From Cryobacterium sp. M96 (GTDB taxonomy: Bacteria > Actinomycetota > Actinomycetes > Actinomycetales > Microbacteriaceae), in NCBI RefSeq assembly GCF_002929845.1, contig NZ_PJJS01000054.1, positions 82,392 through 146,391 on the forward strand: a stretch of DNA of 64,000 nt, in the 5' to 3' direction. Under the pieces are notes generated by a model that was given only the letters and a program-made list of their open reading frames with translations, made no database searches and was not told where the DNA came from. Both the position numbers and the translations under genes were made by a program. How positions within the stretch are numbered: the stretch's first letter is position 1; the number at the start of each line of letters is the position of its first letter. Shown one piece after another: positions 43,715-54,200 of the stretch.

Positions 43715-46142
43715 CCGGGTCGCTCCCGACCAGGCCGCTCCCGACCAGGGCACTCGCACCGCCTGGCGCGACCCCTCCGCCCGCGCGGCCCGACTCAAGC
43801 GGGCGGAGTGGCCCCTCGCGTTCGCACTCCTATTGCTGTTGGTCGTGGCCGACGCCGGCCTCGGGCCGCTGCTCGAGGGCACGGGCTGGTGGTGGCTGAT
43901 GACGTTCACGGCCGCCGGCGTCCTGCTCGGTTCCGCCGGGTTCCGCCGCGTCGGCCTGCCCGTCTTCCTCGGGCCGCTCGCTGGATTAGGGGTTCTTGTG
44001 GCGGTCCTGACGCTGCTCTTCGGAGCCGGAAGCGGCTGGCTCTGGCTGATCCCGACCGGGGAGACGATCGACCGGTTCCGCGATCTGGCGCTCTCCGGGG
44101 TGGTCTCCATCGAGCAGCAATCGACGCCGGCCGAGGCGACCGCCGGCATCCTGTTCCTGCTCAGCGCCGGCGCCGGCGTGATCGCGATCCTGATCGACAC
44201 GCTCGCGGTCATCCTGCGCGTGCCCGCGCTCGCCGGACTGCCCGTGCTGGTGCCGCTGCTCGTGCCGGGGCTTGCCCTCGGCCACGAGGCCAACCTGGAG
44301 GCCCTCGTGCTCACGGCCGCCGCCTACCTCCTGCTCCTCCATGTCGAGATCCGGATGCGCCGAGCCGGCAGCCTGCCCGGCCCGCCGGTCGTAGCGGGGC
44401 CCGGCACGGTCGCGCCCGGGCGGCGCCACGTGCCCGGCTCTTCTAAGGGAGCGGTCGTCGTGGGCAGCGTCGCGATAGTGGCGGCAATCGTGGTCAGCGT
44501 CGCCACGCCCGTCTTGCCTGGGGGCAGCCTCACGCGCGCGCGCCCGGGCAGCAGCCTGCTGTTCGCCAACGGTGTCAGCCCCATGATCAACCTCGGTCAG
44601 GACCTGCGCCGGCCGGACGCCGAACCGGTGCTGCACTTCCGCACCACGGCGACTCGGCCGCCCTACCTTCGGCTGCTGACACTCGATGAATTCTCGGGCC
44701 GCAACTGGACCGCCGGGGAGGCGCCCAGGAGCCGCGCGAACGCCGTCGACGACATCGACCTGCCGCCAGGGTTCTCACCCGATATCAAGACGAGCGAGAC
44801 GATCACGACCATCGGCATCGACAACCTGGCCGCCCGGTGGCTGCCTACCCCTGCGCCACCCCGCTCGGTGACCGGCCTGCTCGGCGCCTGGTACTGGAAC
44901 GAGGCGACCGGGTCCATCACGAGCCCCGGCGACACGACCCGCGGCCAGGAGTACACCGTCACCGCGCTTACGTTGGAGCCGACGGCGGAGCAGTTGCGGG
45001 AAGCCGAGGGTGCGTATCCGGCGGAGATCCGGCGCAGCCTGAGGCTGCCAGCCGAGACTCCGGCCCTGATCGGCGACACCGCGCGTGAGGTCACCGCCGG
45101 CACCACGAGCGCGTACGAGGCCGCGCGGGCCCTGCAGGACTACCTGCGCGGCAGCGACTTCGCTTACGACACTGAGGCTCCCGTCGAGGCCGGCTATGAC
45201 GGTGGCGGCATTGACGTCGTCAGCACCTTCCTCGAGGTGAAGACCGGGTACTGCGTGCACTTCTCCTCGGCGATGGCGGCTATGGCCCGCTCGATCGGCA
45301 TCCCGTCCCGGATCGCGATCGGCTACCAGCCCGGGTCGCTGTCCGCGTCGGGTTCCGTCGCCGGGGTCGGCCGGTACAGCGTCGACACCCACGACCTTCA
45401 CGCGTGGACGGAGGTCTACTTCGAGGGCGTCGGCTGGGTGCCCTTCGAGCCCACGCCCGGCCGCGGCGCCGTGCCTGCGTACACGCAGGACGATGCCGTC
45501 ACCGTGCCGCTGACTGATTCCGGCCAGGCCGGCCCGTCGGACGCGCCGCGCCCCGAGGACCTCGGCGGCCAGAACGCCGCTGACGCCCAGGCCGACGCTT
45601 CTTCGCCCGCGGACTCGCGCGGCGGCATCATCCGTCTCGGCCTGCTCGTCCTCGGGACGTTCGCGCTGCTCCTTCTGCCGGCCCTCATCCGGGTGACCCG
45701 GCGGATGCTGCGGCGCCGGGGCCTCCTGTCGGGGCAGAGCGGGGCCGTGGAGGCGTGGCGTGAGGTCAGCGACACGGCGGTGGACCATGGCGTCTTCGTG
45801 CGGGAGACCGAGACGCCGCGCGAGCTCGCCGCGCGGCTCCGGGTTCTCATCGGCTCGGTGGGCGGTACCGAGAGCGTTACGGAGGGCGCCGGTCCGGGCG
45901 GGGGAGCCGCGGCCGAGGCCCTCGACCGGCTCCTCGTGGGAGCGGAGCGCAGCCACTACGGGCGACCGGGTGACGACGCGCAGTCCGCGCGGGCGGCGGA
46001 ACGCGTGGCCGACCTCGACGTGGTGCTCCGCGGCATCCATTCGGTGTCGGGCCGGCGCCTGCGGGTGCGGGCGACGCTGCTGCCGGCATCGCTCTGGCGC
46101 CCCGGCGAGCGACGAATCGGACGCCCAGCCGTGAACGCGTAG
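43701..46142 (+). CDS. transglutaminase-like membrane protein (DUF3488/TgpA)
   Basis: An 813-residue protein with a cluster of six or so N-terminal helices, then an external transglutaminase domain. The papain-like triad is seen in KTGYCVHFSSAMA (Cys near 517), THDLHAWTEVY (His near 563) and GWVPFEPTPG (acid near 580). One more helix (LGLLVLGTFALLLLPALI) and a cytoplasmic C-terminal tail with a DUF4129-like end follow. The MoxR, DUF58 and this gene form a conserved envelope unit whose substrate is not known. Confidence 0.9.
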   Translation: MTPSDRVAPDQAAPDQGTRTAWRDPSARAARLKRAEWPLAFALLLLLVVADAGLGPLLEGTGWWWLMTFTAAGVLLGSAGFRRVGLPVFLGPLAGLGVLVAVLTLLFGAGSGWLWLIPTGETIDRFRDLALSGVVSIEQQSTPAEATAGILFLLSAGAGVIAILIDTLAVILRVPALAGLPVLVPLLVPGLALGHEANLEALVLTAAAYLLLLHVEIRMRRAGSLPGPPVVAGPGTVAPGRRHVPGSSKGAVVVGSVAIVAAIVVSVATPVLPGGSLTRARPGSSLLFANGVSPMINLGQDLRRPDAEPVLHFRTTATRPPYLRLLTLDEFSGRNWTAGEAPRSRANAVDDIDLPPGFSPDIKTSETITTIGIDNLAARWLPTPAPPRSVTGLLGAWYWNEATGSITSPGDTTRGQEYTVTALTLEPTAEQLREAEGAYPAEIRRSLRLPAETPALIGDTAREVTAGTTSAYEAARALQDYLRGSDFAYDTEAPVEAGYDGGGIDVVSTFLEVKTGYCVHFSSAMAAMARSIGIPSRIAIGYQPGSLSASGSVAGVGRYSVDTHDLHAWTEVYFEGVGWVPFEPTPGRGAVPAYTQDDAVTVPLTDSGQAGPSDAPRPEDLGGQNAADAQADASSPADSRGGIIRLGLLVLGTFALLLLPALIRVTRRMLRRRGLLSGQSGAVEAWREVSDTAVDHGVFVRETETPRELAARLRVLIGSVGGTESVTEGAGPGGGAAAEALDRLLVGAERSHYGRPGDDAQSARAAERVADLDVVLRGIHSVSGRRLRVRATLLPASLWRPGERRIGRPAVNA

Positions 46143-46145
46143 AAT
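46140..46145 (+). promoter_or_regulatory. -10 box of yceD-rpmF, leaderless
   Basis: TAGAAT ends 8 bases before the GTG at 46154. It overlaps the stop of the transglutaminase gene. A leaderless transcript is likely. Confidence 0.5.
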
Positions 46146-46153
46146 CTTCCCTC

Positions 46154-46726
46154 GTGAGTAGATTCAAGAAGACCCCGTACAAGGTCGATGTGCGCGACCT
46201 GATCAACCGCCCGGGCACCATGCAGGAACGACACCTCGAAATCGTCGTGCCGGGAGACCTCGGCGAGAGCCTGGTCGCCGTGAAGGCCGGCTCTACCGTG
46301 ATCGCGAACCTGCGCCTCGAAACCCTGCACGAGGGCATCCTCGTGTCGGCCCAGGTGTCCGGAATCGCCGCCGGAGAGTGCGGCAGATGCCTCATCGACG
46401 TCGAATTGCCGGTCCAAGTCGAGTTTCACGAGCTTTTCGCGTACTCTCTAGACGAAGCTTATGAAAGTGAAGTTCAAGATGACCACGTGGATCTTGAACC
46501 TCTGATCAGGGATGCGGTGGTGTTGTCACTGCCGTTCCAGCCGGTTTGCCGGCCGGATTGCCCAGGTCTCGACCCCGAGACCGGTGAACGGCTTGCCGAG
46601 GCCCCTGAGTTCCTACCCGAAGAAAAGCGCGATCCCCGGTGGGCCGCGCTCATGGAATTCCAAGCTTCCGAAAGCAGCGGCACGGATGAAGACATCCAGG
46701 CTGAAACGGATAGAGAAGAGAAGTAG
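46154..46726 (+). CDS. YceD/DUF177 family protein
   Basis: A 190-residue protein starting at GTG 46154. [21 protein letters not shown] contains the conserved CxRC motif, and [13 protein letters not shown] is the other Cys pair, of DUF177/YceD proteins linked to 23S rRNA accumulation. It lies two bases before rpmF, the conserved yceD-rpmF pairing. Acidic C-terminus. Confidence 0.92.
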   Translation: MSRFKKTPYKVDVRDLINRPGTMQERHLEIVVPGDLGESLVAVKAGSTVIANLRLETLHEGILVSAQVSGIAAGECGRCLIDVELPVQVEFHELFAYSLDEAYESEVQDDHVDLEPLIRDAVVLSLPFQPVCRPDCPGLDPETGERLAEAPEFLPEEKRDPRWAALMEFQASESSGTDEDIQAETDREEK

Positions 46727-46728
46727 TC

Positions 46729-46932
46729 ATGGCAGTCCCGAAGCGCAAGCAATCACGCTCCAACACCCGTTCACGTCGTTCCTGCTGGAAGGCCGAAGCG
46801 CCCACCCTGGTCAAGACCATGGAAAACGGCAAAGTTGTCTACAGCCTGCCGCACCGCGCCAAGGTCGTCACCGACGCAGCCGGCACGGCGCTGTTCATGG
46901 AATACAAGGGCCGCAAGGTCGCCGACGTTTAG
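46729..46932 (+). CDS. rpmF: 50S ribosomal protein L32
   Basis: A 67-residue ribosomal protein. [18 protein letters not shown] is the diagnostic start. The zinc-binding Cys pairs seen in some bacteria are absent (RSCWKAEAP keeps one Cys only), which marks this as the zinc-independent form. Confidence 0.96.
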   Translation: MAVPKRKQSRSNTRSRRSCWKAEAPTLVKTMENGKVVYSLPHRAKVVTDAAGTALFMEYKGRKVADV

Positions 46933-47067
46933 TCTCGTCGTGCTCGAACGCCTGATGCCGCGCCGACGGATGCCGGGAGTCCCGATTCAGGGTCCCGTTC
47001 CGTTGAGTCGCGGCATCAGTGTTTTCGGTCGGCATCTGCCCGGCGCGCACTCGCTGAGCCGGCACTC

Positions 47068-47754
47068 GTGAACGTCGATCCCGAGGTTTCGTCCTTGCTG
47101 GCGACTCTCGGCGTGCAGATCGACCCGGCCTTGCTTGAGCTCTCTCTCACCCACCGCTCGTACGCGTACGAGCACGGCGGCATACCCAATAATGAGCGCC
47201 TCGAATTTCTCGGCGACTCGATTCTGGGGCAGGCCGTGACGGTCATGCTCTATCGGGAGTACACGCAGCTCGACGAGGGTGACCTTGCCAAGCGCCGGGC
47301 CAGCCTGGTGTCGAGCGTTGCCCTAGCGGGCATCGCGCGCGGCATCGGCTTGGGTGCGTACGTGCGCCTCGGCCGCGGCGAGATCCTCACCAATGGGCGT
47401 GACAAGTCGTCGATCCTTGCCGACACCGTCGAGGCGCTCATCGGAGCGGTCTACCTCGACTCCGGCGGAGAGACGGCGACGGCGCTCGTGCTGCGCCTGA
47501 TCGAGCCGCTCCTCCGTGACCCAGGGCACTTCGGAGTATCCATGGACCCCAAGACGAGCCTGCAGGAAGCCGCGGCTCGCCTGGGCACCGGGGTTCCCGT
47601 GTATTCCATCGCGGAAAGCGGACCCGATCACTCCAAGATCTTCATCGCCACCGTCACCGTGGGTGAGGTCAGTGCGGTCGGCGAGGGCACGAGCAAGAAG
47701 CACGCCGAGATGGCCGCCGCACTCGACGCCTGGACGCGCCTCAGCGCTCCCTGA
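47068..47754 (+). CDS. rnc: ribonuclease III
   Basis: A 228-residue double-strand RNA nuclease for rRNA processing. The active-site box NERLEFLGDSILGQAV (about 35) and DTVEALIGAVYLDSGGE hold the metal-binding acids. The C-terminal double-stranded RNA-binding domain (DPKTSLQEAAARLG... KKHAEMAAALDAW) is complete. Starts at GTG 47068. Confidence 0.95.
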   Translation: MNVDPEVSSLLATLGVQIDPALLELSLTHRSYAYEHGGIPNNERLEFLGDSILGQAVTVMLYREYTQLDEGDLAKRRASLVSSVALAGIARGIGLGAYVRLGRGEILTNGRDKSSILADTVEALIGAVYLDSGGETATALVLRLIEPLLRDPGHFGVSMDPKTSLQEAAARLGTGVPVYSIAESGPDHSKIFIATVTVGEVSAVGEGTSKKHAEMAAALDAWTRLSAP

Positions 47755-47787
47755 GCTGCTGTCAGGCCGTGACGCTGAAAGGCTCGC

Positions 47788-48729
47788 ATGCCCGAACTTC
47801 CTGAAGTGGAGGTCGTTCGCGCCGGCCTGGCGCCGGCCGTAACCGGCGCCGTGATCGTCGGCGTCGAGGTCTTCGAGCCACGATCCCTGCGTCGCCATGA
47901 CTCCGCGAGCGGGCATTTTGCCGACCTGTTGCAGAGCCGGGGCGTACTCGCCGCCGTCCGCCGGGGTAAGTTCCTCTGGCTGCCGCTGGATTCCGGGCGC
48001 GCCCTTGTCGTGCACCTCGGAATGAGTGGTCAGGTGCTGCTGCGCAGCCCCGGATCGGACACGGACCGGCACCTGCGCATCCGTTTGCAGATCGAGCACC
48101 CGGAACACGGCGAGCTGTGGGTCAACTTCGTCGACCAGCGCATCTTCGGCAGTATGGCCGTGGACTCGATGCAGCCCACCCGCGACGGGCTGACGGCCGG
48201 GTACTCCGGGCTCGCAGGCGGCGCGACCGGGGCGGACGGACTAGCCGGTTCGGGCCTGGGCTGGTCGGGGCTGATCCCGTCGCAGGTGGCGCACATCGCG
48301 CGCGACCCGCTGGATCCGGGCTTCTCGGCGCCGCTCTTCCTGGCTGCCCTGGCCCGCAAGAAGACCGGGATCAAGCGCGCCCTGCTCGACCAGACCCTGA
48401 TCAGCGGCATCGGGAACATCTACGCCGACGAGGCCCTTTTTGAGGCCCGGGTGCACTACGAGCAGCCGGCAGACTCCCTGTCGCCCGCGAAGGGGCGGGC
48501 GCTGCTCAGCGCGGTCCGCAGCATCCTGAACCGGGCCCTGGCCGAGGGCGGCACCAGTTTCGATGCGCAATACGTGAACGTGAATGGTCAGTCCGGATAT
48601 TTTTCGCACCGCCTCAACACGTACGGCCGGCAGGGTCTACCGTGCCCCCGCTGCGGCACACTGCTCGTGCGGCAGCAGTTCATGAACCGCAGTTCACACC
48701 TCTGCCCGCGATGCCAACGGCTGCGCTGA
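47788..48729 (+). CDS. mutM: formamidopyrimidine-DNA glycosylase
   Basis: A 313-residue base-excision repair glycosylase/AP lyase that removes 8-oxoguanine. The N-terminal PELPEVE gives the catalytic Pro and Glu, the helix-two-turn-helix includes LISGIGNIYADEALF, and the C-terminal zinc finger is CPRCGTLLVRQQF then HLCPRCQRL. Slightly longer than usual from an insert near residues 130-160 (GLAGGATGADGLAGSG). Follows rnc by 33 bases. Confidence 0.95.
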   Translation: MPELPEVEVVRAGLAPAVTGAVIVGVEVFEPRSLRRHDSASGHFADLLQSRGVLAAVRRGKFLWLPLDSGRALVVHLGMSGQVLLRSPGSDTDRHLRIRLQIEHPEHGELWVNFVDQRIFGSMAVDSMQPTRDGLTAGYSGLAGGATGADGLAGSGLGWSGLIPSQVAHIARDPLDPGFSAPLFLAALARKKTGIKRALLDQTLISGIGNIYADEALFEARVHYEQPADSLSPAKGRALLSAVRSILNRALAEGGTSFDAQYVNVNGQSGYFSHRLNTYGRQGLPCPRCGTLLVRQQFMNRSSHLCPRCQRLR

Positions 48730-48837
48730 GGCTCGCTGCCCGCGAGAAGCCTGACTGTTGAACAAAAATACGAAACTCTTTTGAATATCAAGTGAATAAC
48801 TCTCAACTTCAATCACCATCTTTGCTAACCGCGGACC

Positions 48838-49790
48838 ATGACAACCGCCGCAGATGACCTCAGAGCGGCAACGGATGCCGTCGCCCGCCTGGACTCCTCC
48901 TGCGCCGACTAGGAGCACCTCGCCGACGCCGAGGTGCTGGCCGGTCAGAAGCAGATCGCGGCCGCCCGCCGCCTCCTCGACACGTGATCCGCGTGGATGG
49001 CGGCGACCATCGCCCGGCGGTCCCGGCCCGAACTCGGCCATTCAGGTCTGGCCCCGCAGCAGGGATTCCTATCGCCCGAGGCGCTGATCCAAAAGGTGAC
49101 GGGCTCGACTAAGACCGACGCGTTCAAACTGGTCTCGGTCGGCACGATGATGGCCGGTGCCGAGGCGGCGCAGGCGCGCGTCGAGGCGGCCGTGGAGTCG
49201 CCGGACGCTGATGCCGCCGAGGTCGCGGAGTTCGTTGCGAAGGTGCCCTGGCAAGCGCCGATCGCCCGCGCGGTCACTAGGGGCGCTCTCTCCGTCGACG
49301 CGGCCGAGTCGATCCGTTTTGGTCTCGGCCAGATCGCCGCGACGGTCACCGCCGACAAGCTCACCGAAACCCTGACCCCTGCTTCTCGTCGAGGCGTCGA
49401 CGCTGAACACGGACCAGGTCTTCAGACTGGCGCGGCGCATGCGCGACCGCCTCGACGAGGCCGGCATTGCCGCCTGGGAGAAGCAGGCCCACGACGACCG
49501 GTTCCTGAAGGTCTACCGGCTCGGCAACGGCAAGGTGCGTCTGAATGGCCTCTTCGCGACCGAAGACGGCGAGTTCGTGCTCTCCGTCTTCGACTCGATC
49601 ACCAGCCCTCGCCGCGGCGGGGTGCGCTTCGTCGACAAGGCGAAAGCCGCGTGGGCCACACGCATGCAGGACGACCCCCGCACCACGGACCAGATCGCCG
49701 CCGATGCCCTCGTGCAGCTGCTGACGATCGCCGGCGAGGCCGATCAGGGCCGGGTGTTCGGCGGTCGCCGCCCTTCGCCTCAGCTACGTG
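48838..49790 (+). pseudogene. DUF222/HNH endonuclease pseudogene
   Basis: From ATG 48838 the same frame holds MTTAADDLRAATDAVARLDSS, an in-frame TAG (48910), more DUF222-like sequence, a TGA (48985), and then IARRSRPELGHSGLAPQQGF and LTETLTP. Near 49380 the frame shifts to LLLVEASTLNTDQVFRLARRMRDRLDEAGIAAW. The end runs into ADQGRVFGGRRPSP and stops without the HNH nuclease module. DUF222-HNH proteins are frequent in actinobacteria and may be mobile. This copy is dead. Confidence 0.75.
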
Positions 49791-49832
49791 TGCCGGCTTT
49801 GCCCTCTTTGCTGGCTTTGCGGTCTTTTGTTC

Positions 49833-49855
49833 TTTGGCTTTGGCTTTGGCTTTGG
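49833..49855. repeat. short TTTGGC tandem repeat
   Basis: Three to four copies of the hexamer TTTGGC in a T-rich, low-complexity stretch that follows the nuclease pseudogene. No coding role seen. Confidence 0.5.
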
Positions 49856-49952
49856 GCTTTTGGTTGTCGGGTCTCGGGATCTGGGTCTTTGGCTCTGGGA
49901 CTCAGGGTTCGGAAATTCAGGGCTCGGCAGGCTCGAGGGCCGGAGAGCCGGG

Positions 49953-51036
49953 TTAGAGGGCGTCGCGGCGCCAGGCTCCCTCGTAACCAAGCGGCACGAA
50001 GCCGATGGCCTCGTTGACCGTGAGCATGTGCCGGCTCTCCTCAGCGTTATAGGTCATCACCGACGGATGCCCGGGGCGCTCCGCCGCGAGCAGCTCGAGG
50101 TTCGCCGTCTTCAGCAGCATCCCCAACCGGCGGCCGCGGTGCTCGCGCAGCACCAGAGTGTCCTCCTGGCTGACCGCGCGGCGGGACTCCGCCGGCACCT
50201 CCAGCTCGGTGAATCCCACGAGGTGGCCGCTCGGGCCATGCAGCACCGCCGAGGTCAACGCCGTGCGCCTGCCGGCGGCAGCCTTCTACTCCTCCTGCAT
50301 GACGCGCTCGGGCGTCTAGAGCTGCTCCGGTTCGGCAAGGCCGGCGCTCGGGGCATCCGTGCTCATGCGCGTGTAGAGCACCGCCAGATCGGGTAACCAT
50401 TCCGGCGGGGTGCGATCGACCCACTGCAGCACTGCATAGTCCGGACCCGCGTGCGCGGCGGCGGCGTCGCGCAGTCGACTTAGCTGCGTGGGATCCACCG
50501 GCAGGGTATGCCCGCTGGCGCGCACGACCTGCTCGAGGAGGTAGCCGCGGCCCTGAAGGAACCGAACCTCGGGGTTGCCGAGCGGAACCGAACCGAACCC
50601 GGTGGGGGAGTGAAGGCGCTCACCCGGCGCTGTCGGTGATGGTGCGTAGACGATCTGAACGCTGCGGTCCTCGGAGTGCGCGATCGCCTCGAGCCGGGCA
50701 GTGAGGGCTGAGCCGATGCCTCGCCGTCGGTACTCGGGAAGCACTTCCACGGCCAACCACGCGTGCTCGGCGGAACCGTCCGGAAGGGTCTCGTAGTGAC
50801 CGCGCCCGACAAGGCGTCCCTTGGACCGGGCCACGAAGAGGCGCTTGGGCTCCCACGCCTGCTTGAGCCAGTCCGGCAGGAGCTCTTCGGCGGTCAGCTC
50901 CAGGTCGGTGGTGCCATACGCCTCCGCCTCGACCGTGTTGCGCACCCCGTTTGCCGCCTCGAAATCGGCCCAGCCGGGAGCCTGCGGCGCGGGGGGGGAT
51001 GGCGAGTTCGTCGATCTCGAAGGTGAAGGTCCCCAT
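49953..51036 (-). pseudogene. two-domain GNAT acetyltransferase, three lesions
   Basis: The reverse strand from ATG 51036 (MGTFTFEIDELAIP) hits a run of eight C (plus-strand G8, 50991-50998) where one base too many shifts the frame. The correct continuation is PQAPGWADFEAANGVRNTVEAEAYG. The first acetyltransferase domain (EVLPEYRRRGIGSALTARLE) is complete to 50319. Two in-frame TAG codons (50316-50318 and 50286-50288) then interrupt the gene before the second domain (TLVLREHRGRRLGMLLKTANLELL) in the same frame. Without these it would be a 360-residue tandem GNAT like mycothiol-synthase relatives. As read, non-functional. Confidence 0.75.
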
Positions 51037-51091
51037 GATCGGCCAGCGTAGCGCCGCCCCTGCCGCCCGGGTTCGGCCCCAGCTCCGAATC

Positions 51092-51168
51092 AATTCGACG
51101 GAGATTTTGCTCAAACCCGGCCCGATACATCCGTTTCCGCTCCAAATCGGCAAAATCTCCGTTGAATT
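51092..51168. repeat. dispersed inverted-repeat element, copy 2
   Basis: A 77-base element, arms AATTCGACGGAGATTTT (51092-51108) and AAAATCTCCGTTGAATT (51152-51168), in the gap between the GNAT pseudogene and smc. Confidence 0.65.
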
Positions 51169-51295
51169 CGTCAGGGACCGCGCCTACCGCCAGGGACCGC
51201 GCCTACCGGGCGGTGGCGGCTGTGTCCGGTACCGTTACTGGGGGCGGCGCGCCGGGCAGCCGCGACCCGAGTCAGCGGCGAAAGGGGGCGAAACC

Positions 51296-54200
51296 GTGTA
51301 TCTGAAAAGCCTCACGCTCAAAGGCTTCAAATCCTTCGCCCACCCCACCACGTTCGCCTTCGAACCCGGCGTCACCTGCGTGGTCGGGCCCAACGGCTCG
51401 GGCAAGTCCAACGTCGTCGACGCACTCGCCTGGGTGATGGGCGAGCAGGGCGCGAAGACCCTTCGCGGCGGCAAGATGGAAGACGTCATTTTCGCCGGCA
51501 CGTCCACCAAGGGCCCGCTCGGCCGGGCGGCCGTGACGCTGACCATCGACAACACGGATGGCGCGCTACCGATCGACTACACCGAGGTCACCATCTCCCG
51601 CACCCTCTTTCGCAACGGTGCGAGTGAGTATGCGATCAACGGGCGCACCTGCCGCCTGCTCGACGTGCAGGAGTTGCTCAGCGACTCCGGCCTCGGCCGG
51701 GAGATGCACGTGATCGTGGGGCAGGGGCAGCTCGACGCCGTGCTGCGCGCCAGCCCCGAGGAGCGCCGCGGGTTCATCGAGGAGGCCGCCGGCATTCTCA
51801 AGCACCGTCGGCGCAAGGAGAAGACCCTCCGCAAGCTCGACGGCATGCAGGCCAACCTCACCCGGCTCAGCGACCTTGCCGGGGAGATCCGTCGGCAGCT
51901 CAAACCGCTCGGGCGCCAGGCCGACATCGCCCGCGAGGCGCAGATCATCGCCGCCGTCGCCCGCGACGCCCGGGCCCGGCTCCTCGCCGACGACGTGGTC
52001 ACGCTGCGTATCGCGCTCGACGCGCACGGCCGCACCGAGAGCGAGCGGCACGCCGAACGACTCGTGTTGACCGAACAGCTCGAGACCCGGCAGCGGCGCC
52101 TGCGCCGACTCGAGCAAGAGCAGATCGGCGACGCCGTCGACCGGGCCCGGCGCACGAACTTCGGCCTGGAATCCGTGCAGGAGCGCCTGCGCGGCCTCTA
52201 CACCCTCGCCAACCAGCGGCTGGCCCTGCTCGGCTCGCAGGCCGAGTCCGTGGACGCCGGCCCCAGCGTGACCACGGCGATGCTGACGGATGCCGCCGCC
52301 GAGATCGACGCGCTGCGTAGCCGCATCGACGTGGCCGACTCCACCTGGGCTGCCGCCCGCGCGGCCACCGAGGAGGCCCGGGGCCGGCTCGACGCGCTCG
52401 ACGAACAGATCGCCGCCCAGGCCGTGCTGGTCTCCCGGCACGACCTCCACCTCTCCCAGCTGACCGGGCAGGCCGAGACCGCCGCGGGCCGCCTGGCCTC
52501 CGTGCGCGGCGAAGTGCTGCGGCAGCAGAACGCCCTCAATGCCGCCCGTGGCCGGGTCGACACGGCTGAGGCACACCTCGCCGGACTCGCCGCGGACGCC
52601 GCGGCGCTCGACGCGGCCGCCGTCGACGCCGGCGAGATCCACCCGGCCGAGGCTGCCGCCGCGGCCCGGTCTGCCGTCGCCCAGGCGGAGGTCGAGGTCG
52701 AACGCCTGCGCGACGAATTGCACCTCGGCGAACGCGAACGGGACGCCCTCGCCGCCCGCGCGGGGGCACTGTCCCTCGCTCTGGACCATAAGGACGGCTC
52801 GGCGGCCCTGCTCGCTGCGGCCCCGGCGGGCATCCGTGGTCTGGTGGCCGAGCATGTGCGCGTGCGGCCCGGCTACGAGGCCGCCATCGCCGCCGCCCTC
52901 GGCTCCCTCGCCGACGCCGTGCTCGCCGACACCTGGAGCGCGGCCGTCGACGCCATCGTGCGCGCCCGCGCCGACGATCTCGGCCGGGTCGAACTTATCG
53001 TGGCCGGCACGATCGACGAAGACGCCAGGGCCGACGCCCCGCCCGCAGACGCGACCGGCGATGCGACGGCCGGCACGATCGACGCCGACGCGCCCGGTGA
53101 CGGCACGGCGGATACCGGCATGTCAGGTATTGGCACGTCGGGTACCGGCACGACGGATGTCCTCGCACCCGACACCCGGCCAGACCTCACCGTGCAGCCC
53201 GGGCTGCTCTGGGCCGAATCGGTGATCGACGCGCCACCCGGGGTGCTCGGCCTGCTCCGGCGTACGGTGATCGCCGACGACCTCGACGCCGCCCGAGCCG
53301 TCGTAGACCGATTCGGACCCCGATCCGAGGAAGTGGAGACCGTTGGCGTGGAGACCGTTGGCGTGGCGACCGCCGGGCGCGCAGCCCTCCCTATCACCGT
53401 CATCACCCGGGCCGGAGACGTATTCAGCGACACCGTGCTGTGCGGTGGTTCCGGGGCCCGGCGCAGCCGCCTCGAGCTCATCGCCGACCGCGATGCGGCC
53501 GCCGACTCGCTCGCTGCGGTGCGCATCCGGCTCGAGCAGGTCGTCGCCGACCTCGCCGAGGCCCGCGTCGTGCTGTCCGCCCGCAAGACCCAGGCCCAGG
53601 CGGCCACCGCCCGGGTGCGGGCGTTCGAGTCCCGCACGACCGTGCAGGCCGAGAAGACCAACCGGGCCACCGTGCAGCTCGAGGCGGCCACCGCCGAACT
53701 GAGTCGGCTCTCCGCCGCCCTCCTACTGCAGGCCGAGGCCGTCGCCGCCCTCGAGGCCGCGAGCGAGATGGCCCGCACCGCGCGCGACGAACAGCGCGCC
53801 CGGCCGCGCCCGGTGCCGGATACCGGACCTCGCGACGCGCTCGTCGCCGCCCTCGAGGCCGCGCGCGAAGCCGAGGTCGAGGCCCGGCTCCAGGCCGAGA
53901 CCGCCCGCGAACGCGTGCGCGCCGGGCAGGCGCGGGCCGACGCGCTAGCGAAACAGCAGACTGCCGCGCGGGCGGCGGCCGAGGAGGCAGCCCGGCGTGC
54001 GGTCATCCGTCGCCGTCAGGTGGATGCCGCCAGCCGGGTGGCCGAGGCGCTCCCGCTGGTTCTCGCCTCGGTCGACGCCTCCGCCAGCGAAGCCAGGCTG
54101 CGCCTGGCCACCGCCGAGGCGGAGCGCAGCAGCCAGAACGAGGAAATCGCGGCGCTGCGCCGGGAGGACAGCGCTCTGCGCGCCCGGTTGCAGGCCGTCA

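Noticed and set aside
49953-50945. Amber (TAG) recoding in the GNAT gene
   Set aside because: Two TAG codons in one gene, similar ambers in the merA and DUF222 remnants, plus a frameshift upstream and no pyrrolysine or suppressor genes seen. Decay explains it more simply.
50951-51295. N-terminal extension of SMC by 115 residues
   Set aside because: It would translate the repeat element and part of the GNAT pseudogene. GTG 51296 has a good ribosome site and gives the standard SMC start.
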